In this document: one piece after another, positions 34,154 through 41,128 of the stretch
Layout of the letters: every line of letters starts with the position of its first letter
Numbering within the stretch: the first letter of the stretch is position 1
Assembly: GCA_021201655.1 (NCBI GenBank)
Contig: JAJQEL010000024.1
Span: forward strand, 1 to 43,362
Direction of reading: 5' to 3'
DNA from: Erysipelotrichaceae bacterium
GTDB taxonomy: Bacteria; Bacillota_I; Bacilli_A; Erysipelotrichales; Coprobacillaceae
DNA length: 43,362 nucleotides
The notes under the pieces: generated by a model
What the model was told of the DNA's origin: nothing
Database searches by the model: none
Seen by the model: only the letters and a program-made list of their open reading frames with translations
Translations under genes and position numbers: made by a program

Positions 34154-35350
34154 ATGTCAAAAAGAATTATAATCGGAATAACAGGAAGTATTGCTGCTTT
34201 TAAAGCTGTACAATTAATCAGTGATTTAGTCAAAAAAGACTATACTATAGATGTTTTGATGAGTGAAAGTGCAACAAAATTTATAACCCCAATATGTATC
34301 CAATCACTTACTAAAAGAAAGGTCTATGTCGATACATTTGATGAAGATAATCCTGCAATTATTACTCATATTGATATTGCCAATAATGCTGATGCTTTTA
34401 TGATTGTGCCGGCAAGTGCACAAACTATCGCTAAAGTTGCTAATGGTTTTGCGGATAATATGCTAACATGTGCCTTTTTAGCAGCATCATGTCCAAAGAT
34501 TATTGCTCCCACAATGAATGTACATATGTATCAAAATCCTATAACCCAAAGAAATATTCAAACATTAAAAGATTTAGGTATATATTTTGTAGAGCCAGCC
34601 GAGGGCTTATTGGCATGTGGAGATATAGGCCAAGGAAAATTAGCTAGCGAAGAAGAATTAATTGAAGCATTAGAATATGCTTTATGTGATAAGCCTTTAA
34701 AAGGGAAAAAGGTCCTTGTATCAGCTGGTCCAACCCAGGAAGATATTGATCCAGTAAGATATATAACCAATCATTCTAGTGGTAAGATGGGATATGCCAT
34801 TGCTAAAGCAGCTTATGATTTAGGCGCTGAAGTGACTTTAGTGAGTGGTCCAACACACATCAGCAAGCCCTTTGGAAATATACAAATCATAGATGTTACC
34901 AGTGCTTCACAAATGTTTGCTGCCATCACTGCTATTTCTAATGCCCAGGATTATCTTATTTTAGCTGCCGCAGTGGGAGATTATCGTGCTAAAAATATTT
35001 GTCATGAGAAGATAAAAAAAGCTGATGATGATATGACATTACAATTAGAAAAGAACAAGGATATTCTTTATTACCTGGGAGAACATAAACAAGGCCATCA
35101 AATTCTTTGTGGTTTTGCGATGGAAACAAATCATCTCATTGAAAATGCAAAAGTAAAATTAGAAAAAAAGAATTGTGATATGATAGTTGCTAATAATCTT
35201 AAGGTGGATGGTGCAGGATTTGCAACAGATACCAATGTTGTCACTTTATTAACAAAAGATTATATCGAAGAATTAGATATAATGACAAAAGATACTTTAG
35301 CATTTACTATCTTAGAAAAACTTATGAAATTGGAGGAAATAAAATGTTAA
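34154..35350 (+). CDS. coaBC: Bifunctional phosphopantothenoylcysteine synthetase/decarboxylase
   Basis: Two consecutive steps of coenzyme A synthesis. N-terminal flavoprotein decarboxylase CoaC (about 1-175): IGITGSIAAFKA, PASAQTIAKVANGFADN and the substrate-recognition PTMNVHMYQNP. C-terminal CTP-dependent synthetase CoaB (about 185-398): SAGPTQEDIDPVRYITNHSSG, AAAVGDYR and KIKKADDD. 398 residues, normal. Co-transcribed with coaX through a 7-bp overlap, placing pantothenate activation and its later steps together. One of only two genes on the plus strand. Confidence 0.97.
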   Translation: MSKRIIIGITGSIAAFKAVQLISDLVKKDYTIDVLMSESATKFITPICIQSLTKRKVYVDTFDEDNPAIITHIDIANNADAFMIVPASAQTIAKVANGFADNMLTCAFLAASCPKIIAPTMNVHMYQNPITQRNIQTLKDLGIYFVEPAEGLLACGDIGQGKLASEEELIEALEYALCDKPLKGKKVLVSAGPTQEDIDPVRYITNHSSGKMGYAIAKAAYDLGAEVTLVSGPTHISKPFGNIQIIDVTSASQMFAAITAISNAQDYLILAAAVGDYRAKNICHEKIKKADDDMTLQLEKNKDILYYLGEHKQGHQILCGFAMETNHLIENAKVKLEKKNCDMIVANNLKVDGAGFATDTNVVTLLTKDYIEELDIMTKDTLAFTILEKLMKLEEIKC

Positions 35351-36123
35351 TAGTTATTGATATAGGTAATACAAATATTACCATAGGGCTTTATAAAGAA
35401 AATAAACTGATAGGAACTTATCGACTAACAACAGGGTTACATAGAACTTCTGATGAATATGGGTTTATGTTACTTTCATTTCTAAATGCACAATCAATTA
35501 AAATTGAGAAAATAGAAGATGTTATTATCTCAAGTGTTGTCCCTAAAATTAATTATTCATTCACTAATTGTATTCGTAAATATCTTCACAAAAATCCAAT
35601 ATTTGTTGGCCCTGGGGTTAAAACGGGAATTGATATTCGTATTGATAACCCTACTACCTTAGGAGCAGATAGACTTGTTGATGCAGCTGGTGCTTATTAT
35701 ACATATGGTGGACCTTGTATTGTCATTGATTTCGGTACTGCCACGACATATGATGTTGTCAGTAGCAAGGGCGAATTTTTAGGTGGTGCAACGGCTCCTG
35801 GCATAGGCATTTCGGCGCAGGCCTTATCTAGTCAAACAGCTAAACTTCCTGAAATAGAAATTCAAAAGCCAGAAAAAATCATTGCCAAAAATACCATCAA
35901 AAGTATGCAGGCAGGCGTTGTTTTTGGTTATATTGGACAAACGGAATACATTATCAAGACAATTAAAGAAGAATATGGTCAAGATATGAAAGTTATTTCT
36001 ACTGGTGGCCTAGGTCGAATTTTATCAAAAGAGACAGATATGATTGATATTTATGATGTCCATTTAACTTTTAAAGGATTAAAAATTATTTACGAAAAAA
36101 CTAAAAAATATTTGTATATTTAA
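35344..36123 (+). CDS. coaX: Type III pantothenate kinase
   Basis: CoaX phosphorylates pantothenate, the first committed step of coenzyme A synthesis; the type III form is not feedback-inhibited by coenzyme A. ASKHA-fold motifs: IDIGNTNITIGLY (phosphate 1), GADRLVDAAGAYY with the catalytic Asp, and VIDFGTATTYDVV (phosphate 2). 259 residues, normal. GGAG in TTGGAGGAAATAAA serves as ribosome-binding site inside the coaBC end. Followed by a bidirectional terminator shared with the convergent patatin gene. Confidence 0.97.
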   Translation: MLIVIDIGNTNITIGLYKENKLIGTYRLTTGLHRTSDEYGFMLLSFLNAQSIKIEKIEDVIISSVVPKINYSFTNCIRKYLHKNPIFVGPGVKTGIDIRIDNPTTLGADRLVDAAGAYYTYGGPCIVIDFGTATTYDVVSSKGEFLGGATAPGIGISAQALSSQTAKLPEIEIQKPEKIIAKNTIKSMQAGVVFGYIGQTEYIIKTIKEEYGQDMKVISTGGLGRILSKETDMIDIYDVHLTFKGLKIIYEKTKKYLYI

Positions 36124-36149
36124 AAAGCTCTTTTATAGAGCTCTTTTTT
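36122..36149 (+). terminator. Bidirectional terminator between coaX and patatin genes
   Basis: AGCTCT (36126-36131) pairs with AGAGCT (36137-36142) around a 5-nt loop, with A-run before and T-run after, so it can work on both strands. The patatin TAA stop lies in its loop. Confidence 0.85.
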
Positions 36150-37407
36150 CATAATATAATAAATATAATAAACGAGAAATGATGACTTCTTTGGTAAAAA
36201 GATTAAAGAAATTTGTAATATCCCATTTAAAACTTTTTGGATAAAGTGTCATATGCAACAATCTTCCAACAACACCTTGGCGATCAATAGAAGCAAAAGT
36301 AGTTGAAATATCTTCATTGGTTTTAAAAGGATTCATATGATAATTATCTTTTGTATATTTATCAAATTCTTTTAAAATATGATCGACAAATACATGATAT
36401 TCATATATATAAGTGGGATCTATATCTATCATTTCTCCTAGCCAGTCTAATGTAATATACAAATAATCTTCTTCTTTTAATGGCTGATTTTTATGAGAAT
36501 CAAGGAAATACGTATCAATTGAAATATTACCATTTCTAGATAATAATCGCATTTTTCTTTCAAGATAAAGAAGCTGACTATAGAATTCATGAAGTAATGG
36601 TGTTATAAAAGGCTTAAAAGTATATTTTATACCCACCAATTGACCAAAAGTCTTCATAGCTGTTTGATAACCAATACGTTGATTGCGTTCAATACTTTTT
36701 CTATTAAAATCCATAAATCTGCCTAAATCAACATAAGGCGTTGTATAAATGACTCGCGGGCGATTGACATAGCAAGCATGTGTAGGATTATAGTGCATAT
36801 CTACTACTATAATTTCATCTGCACCCATATCAAAAGCTAAATCAATCGGCACATTATCAAAGTAACCACCATCAATAAACGATTGATTATTAAAAGTATG
36901 AATGGGAAAAACTGGAAAGCATGAGGCACTAGCGATTAAATAATCAAAGATATATTCTTGTTTCATTTCTGTTTTAGTTATCATAAGTGGTTTTAAATGA
37001 GGATATGTGACTGTACATAAACCAAAATCAATAGGTGAACTTAATAATTTTTCTTCATCCAATAAATCTCTAATAATATTTTTAAGCGGTGTAATGTCAG
37101 CACCTTTTTCTTTAATAAAACTTTTAAAAAATGAAATAGCCAGATTAGATTGATCAAGCATATCATTAATGTCCTTAGAAAATTGTGGATAAAATCCATT
37201 CGTAAAAACCTGGGTAATGTCTAAACGCTGCCACAAGGTTTCCATAGCTTTAAAATCCTGTTGAGCTAATAAACATCCATTTAATGCACCTATAGACGTA
37301 CCAGTAACAATTTGATAATGAATATCTAGTTCATTTAAAGCTTTCACAAAACCGACTTCATAAGCTCCTTTAGAACCACCACCAGCTAACACTAATCCCC
37401 TTCGCAT
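36133..37407 (-). CDS. Patatin-like phospholipase
   Basis: 424-residue patatin-family lipid acyl hydrolase. Oxyanion-hole motif GGGSKGAYEVG (about 8-18), nucleophile elbow GTSIG (Ser of the Ser-Asp dyad) and the Asp in DGGYFDNVPIDLA are all present, so catalysis is intact. No signal peptide; the long C-terminal half (about 290-424) has no recognised domain. Lies 11 bp downstream of the amylomaltase gene, with which it is probably co-transcribed. The physiological lipid is unknown. Confidence 0.92.
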   Translation of the reverse strand: MRRGLVLAGGGSKGAYEVGFVKALNELDIHYQIVTGTSIGALNGCLLAQQDFKAMETLWQRLDITQVFTNGFYPQFSKDINDMLDQSNLAISFFKSFIKEKGADITPLKNIIRDLLDEEKLLSSPIDFGLCTVTYPHLKPLMITKTEMKQEYIFDYLIASASCFPVFPIHTFNNQSFIDGGYFDNVPIDLAFDMGADEIIVVDMHYNPTHACYVNRPRVIYTTPYVDLGRFMDFNRKSIERNQRIGYQTAMKTFGQLVGIKYTFKPFITPLLHEFYSQLLYLERKMRLLSRNGNISIDTYFLDSHKNQPLKEEDYLYITLDWLGEMIDIDPTYIYEYHVFVDHILKEFDKYTKDNYHMNPFKTNEDISTTFASIDRQGVVGRLLHMTLYPKSFKWDITNFFNLFTKEVIISRLLYLLYYEKRAL

Positions 37408-37418
37408 AAATCTGCCTC

Positions 37419-39722
37419 CTATTCAAGAATTTTAAGTTTATGATTTAATGCATAATTATAAGCATATGAGTCTTTTTCGATTTCTATATAAACGCGATCA
37501 TCAAAAACATCTTCGGCTATATTGTGTACATTTTCAGGTATTTTTACAACCAATAATTCCTTACAATCTTTAAAAGCCATTGCTTTAATGGTTGTAACAG
37601 TCTTAGGAATATAGGCAATCTTTACAATATCATTATGATAGAATAATTTTTCACCAATAGTTGTCACCTGATATGATTGATAATAAGCAGGTATTTCAAT
37701 CATTCTCTTCTGTCCGTGATAAGCTACTAATTCGATATTTCCATCATTTAAAATCTGATAATCATAAGTAGGTTCATCAATATAAGTATAACGAATATGA
37801 TTATCAATAGCCAATTGTTCACCTTTTGAATCATGATAAATATGAACTTCAAAATCATCTGATACATTATCTATCACTAAAGAAACAACATGGATAGGCA
37901 ATGTCAAAATCTTTAAGTTATAACAATATCCTATAGCATTTTCAATACTGGTTAAACTTTTAGGTAATAATAAGTTTTCTAAGCTTGAGCAATGATCAAA
38001 TGTATCTTTCAATAAGTGTGTCAAATTGCACGCGGATAAATCTACTGTCTTTAAGGCCACACAATTCTTAAATGCACCTTCAACTATTTTTTCAATGCTA
38101 GAAGGCAACTTAATTCTATTGATATCAGTATTATCAGCAAAACATTGCTTGGCAATGCTAGTCACAGCATGATTATGAATCTTCTTAGGAATGACTAAAT
38201 CTTCTTTATTTCCATTATATTTTAATAATTGAATATGCTCATCTATAAGCTCATAAACAAAATCTCCATAAGTATATTGAGGATTAGAATTATCTCTAAG
38301 ACTTTGATGGATTAAATCCTTATAAACTTTTAACGCTTTATCAAAATCATCATAAGAAGCCATACGCCATTCCCAGTTTGGTGAACCAATTGTACTTGGT
38401 ACATTGAAACGACAATGATGTCCACATCCCATAACATCCCAAACAGGTATAATAACAGTCTCTGTTTCCAGATCTAAACAATAGTGTAATACTTTTTGAT
38501 ATATTTCACTTTCTTCATAGTCTTTTAAAACATAATTTATTTTACGTTTATATTTATCATCTAAATCATCATACCAAGCCATAATGGTATCATTATCATG
38601 AGTACCAGTATAAACAACAACCTTATTCATATCAAAATTATCTGAATGATGGAACTGAAAAATATACATACCTTTTAAATGATAATGATCTCTTAACTCA
38701 TATACTTCTGCCCTTAAGTCACCCAAATCTTCCGCTAAAACCGAGAAGTTATCCAATTGATCAAGCAAAGTATCAAACAATTCATAACCTGGTGCTTCAA
38801 CCCATTCGCCAATAATAGCAGTTGGTTCACTTGCTGGTATCTTCCAATAAGTATCAAATCCACGGAAATGATCAATTCTCACTGTATCATACATATTTAA
38901 AGCAGCACGAACACGCTCTACCCAAAACTTAAATTGATGTTCTTTCAAATAATCCCAGTCATAAATCGGATTACCCCATCTTTGTCCATAAGCACTAAAA
39001 TAATCTGGTGGTACACCTGCTACAAATGATGGTGTTCCATCTTCTTCTAATAAAAAGCTTTCCTGATTGGCCCATACATCTACAGAATCTAATCCCACAT
39101 AAATAGGCATATCACCAATAATTAAAATATCATGTTCATTAGCATAAGCTTTTAATGCTTTCCATTGTTTAAAAAATTCATATTGTAAAAAAATATAGAG
39201 TTCTATTTCTTTAGTCAAAGGTGTTAGTGAAAAATTTTTATCATTAATATAATTCTTATATTCTTTTTTCCATTCTGTCCAAGGTAGTTCATTATTGATA
39301 GCTTTAAAAACTCTATATATCGCATAATCCTTTACCCATGAATTTTCTTCAAAAAATTGATAATAAGCATCATCAGGTGCAAAATTTTCAAATGCTTTTT
39401 GATATAAGGAAAACTTGATTTTCCTAATATCCTGATAAGCCACATATGTGGCATCTTCATTATATGAATCAATATGATCTAATAGTCCCTCTTTGACAAA
39501 TTGATCCAAACTTAAATAAATTTCATCTCCAGCCTGAGATGACAATGGCTGATAAGGCGAATTCCCATAACCTAATGGATTCAGTGGCAATATTTGCCAA
39601 ATATGTATATGAGCATCAGCCATCCTATCAACAAGCTCATATGCACTTTTTCCAAAATCTCCAATTCCGTAATTATTAGGCAAACATGAAATTGGAAATA
39701 ATAAACCAGCATCTTTTCTCAT
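37419..39722 (-). CDS. malQ: 4-alpha-glucanotransferase (amylomaltase) fused to BspA-type LRR
   Basis: GH77 amylomaltase (about 1-500): DAGLLFPISCLPNNYGIGDFG N-terminus, NPLGYGNSPYQPLSS, DMPIYVG, VRIDHFRGF with the nucleophile Asp, LAEDLGD with the acid/base Glu, and YTGTHDNDT. It transfers glucan segments in maltodextrin and glycogen use. Residues 503-767 are unusual: LRR_5 (BspA-type) leucine-rich repeats such as AVTSIAKQCF, INRIKLPSSIEKIVEGAFKNC and VTTIKAMAFKDCKELLVVKIPENV. BspA repeats are normally on secreted surface proteins, but no signal peptide is seen here. Standard amylomaltases stop near residue 500. A -10 TATAAT lies upstream with a weak -35. Confidence 0.93.
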   Translation of the reverse strand: MRKDAGLLFPISCLPNNYGIGDFGKSAYELVDRMADAHIHIWQILPLNPLGYGNSPYQPLSSQAGDEIYLSLDQFVKEGLLDHIDSYNEDATYVAYQDIRKIKFSLYQKAFENFAPDDAYYQFFEENSWVKDYAIYRVFKAINNELPWTEWKKEYKNYINDKNFSLTPLTKEIELYIFLQYEFFKQWKALKAYANEHDILIIGDMPIYVGLDSVDVWANQESFLLEEDGTPSFVAGVPPDYFSAYGQRWGNPIYDWDYLKEHQFKFWVERVRAALNMYDTVRIDHFRGFDTYWKIPASEPTAIIGEWVEAPGYELFDTLLDQLDNFSVLAEDLGDLRAEVYELRDHYHLKGMYIFQFHHSDNFDMNKVVVYTGTHDNDTIMAWYDDLDDKYKRKINYVLKDYEESEIYQKVLHYCLDLETETVIIPVWDVMGCGHHCRFNVPSTIGSPNWEWRMASYDDFDKALKVYKDLIHQSLRDNSNPQYTYGDFVYELIDEHIQLLKYNGNKEDLVIPKKIHNHAVTSIAKQCFADNTDINRIKLPSSIEKIVEGAFKNCVALKTVDLSACNLTHLLKDTFDHCSSLENLLLPKSLTSIENAIGYCYNLKILTLPIHVVSLVIDNVSDDFEVHIYHDSKGEQLAIDNHIRYTYIDEPTYDYQILNDGNIELVAYHGQKRMIEIPAYYQSYQVTTIGEKLFYHNDIVKIAYIPKTVTTIKAMAFKDCKELLVVKIPENVHNIAEDVFDDRVYIEIEKDSYAYNYALNHKLKILE

Positions 39723-39805
39723 ACAAATCTCCTCAAATTTCGATATATTTATTATACATGAATTCGCTAATGATTTGTATCATAAAAATGAAAAATGAAA
39801 AGGAA

Positions 39806-40918
39806 TTATACTTTTAATGATAAGGCATAACTCTTTATTTCATCTGATAAAGAACCAGCATATATTAAATCATCAATATGTTCATAAGCTTCTAAAGATA
39901 AACCTTCAAGGAAACTAATATCAGAATCATACTTACCAGTATAACGAAATATGACTTTTTCTCGTGCTTTTTGTCTTTGCGTTTCACGATCTATATTTAT
40001 TCCTTGTTCGATTCCTTGTTCAATACCTTCAATCTCCCCATGATTATGACCTTGCCAATACTGTGTATTTAGATCCATTTCATACTTCACACTAATATAT
40101 CGATTTTCAGGTTTAGCTAAAAATTCATCTTTTTTATTTAATAAATATCTCACTGCTAAACTTCTTTGTGCCATTTTACTAATGAACTTTTGTACTGTAT
40201 CATTCAATACATGACTTTTTGCCATAGTATATTCAAACCATTCTCTTTCATTCATATTCTCAATTCCTTCCTTTTCAAATTTTTTAACAGCTTTTTCTAA
40301 CTCCACAATACGAATGTCCTGTTTAGTATACATATCCGCACCTCTATAGCTATCACTATTACGAACTATCTTATAGCCATCTTTAGATTCAACAACAATA
40401 TCATTAATATAATCACCCTGATAAATTGTTTCATAAAAACAAATAAGATGCAAAAAAGCATATTTTGATTCATCTTTATTCCCAATATTTTTTTCAAACA
40501 CACGCAACATTGCCAGATATCTTTCAAATTTAGGCATCAGTTTATTATCATCAATAGTAATTTGTGGTTCAATATCAATTATCATATTAAGACTCTCAAC
40601 TGAATATAAACAATCAAGAATAGATGTTTTACTATTTCTTGATTGTCTGTTTAACTCGTTTCGTGTCTTGACAAAGTCTACAACATCAATATCTAAATAA
40701 TTTTTAAATATAAATTGAATAAGAAATTGTGATTCTTCATCATTACCACTAAATATAAACTTAAACAAAGTATCATTTAAAATCTTGATATTGTAATTAT
40801 CAAGAAATTCCATAGCCCAATCTCTTCTTTCTTTTTTCGTTAACGGTTTTAATTCGATTCCGTACTCTGGTTTTTCCATTAATCTTTTAATGAGATTATC
40901 CAATTCTTTATTTGACAT
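39806..40918 (-). CDS. Rpn-family recombination-promoting nuclease / putative transposase
   Basis: 370-residue PD-(D/E)XK nuclease of the Rpn/PDDEXK_2 transposase family. The N-terminus NIKILNDTLFKFIFSGNDEESQFLIQFI and the segment SLNMIIDIEPQIT are family-typical; the C-terminus has the EGIEQGIEQGI repeat seen in many members. E. coli Rpn proteins promote RecA-independent recombination and some act in phage defence. No terminal inverted repeats were found, so I do not call it an insertion sequence. Strong promoter at 41069-41097 and a 140-nt leader containing dispersed repeat copy B. Ribosome-binding site GGAGG, 7 nt from the ATG. Confidence 0.85.
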   Translation of the reverse strand: MSNKELDNLIKRLMEKPEYGIELKPLTKKERRDWAMEFLDNYNIKILNDTLFKFIFSGNDEESQFLIQFIFKNYLDIDVVDFVKTRNELNRQSRNSKTSILDCLYSVESLNMIIDIEPQITIDDNKLMPKFERYLAMLRVFEKNIGNKDESKYAFLHLICFYETIYQGDYINDIVVESKDGYKIVRNSDSYRGADMYTKQDIRIVELEKAVKKFEKEGIENMNEREWFEYTMAKSHVLNDTVQKFISKMAQRSLAVRYLLNKKDEFLAKPENRYISVKYEMDLNTQYWQGHNHGEIEGIEQGIEQGINIDRETQRQKAREKVIFRYTGKYDSDISFLEGLSLEAYEHIDDLIYAGSLSDEIKSYALSLKV

Positions 40919-40939
40919 ATCATGACCTCCTAGCGTTCT

Positions 40940-41047
40940 TTAAAAAAGAGGTTTTATGACATCACATAATAAACCCCCTTACTTATATATATACGCACAA
41001 AATTCCAAAATTTCTTTTTTTTCTTTCAAAAAAAATAAATTTTTTTA
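40940..41047 (-). repeat. Dispersed repeat copy B in the Rpn leader
   Basis: 40972-41007 matches 9544-9579 at 34 of 36 positions. On the minus strand AAGGGGGTTT pairs with AAACCTCTTT (10 bp with two G-U pairs) and is followed by T6: a terminator-like hairpin inside the Rpn leader. The ACCTC arm can alternatively pair with GAGGT of the Rpn ribosome-binding site. An A-run/T-run hairpin lies beside it, as in copy A. Confidence 0.7.
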
Positions 41048-41068
41048 ATTTTAGGAGTTCTTTGTTTC

Positions 41069-41097
41069 ATTATAGCAAATATATTATCTAATTGCAA
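41069..41097 (-). promoter_or_regulatory. Promoter of the Rpn gene
   Basis: Minus-strand -35 TTGCAA (41092-41097), 17-bp spacer, perfect -10 TATAAT (41069-41074). Expected start about 41062, leaving a leader of about 145 nt. Confidence 0.8.
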
Positions 41098-41099
41098 TT

Positions 41100-41127
41100 A
41101 AAAAGAGAAAAGCATAAAGCTTTTCTC
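41100..41127 (-). terminator. Terminator of the P-type ATPase gene
   Basis: A 9-bp stem (41105-41113 with 41119-41127), 5-nt loop and T5 on the minus strand, one base after the stop codon. Confidence 0.85.
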
Positions 41128-41128
41128 A

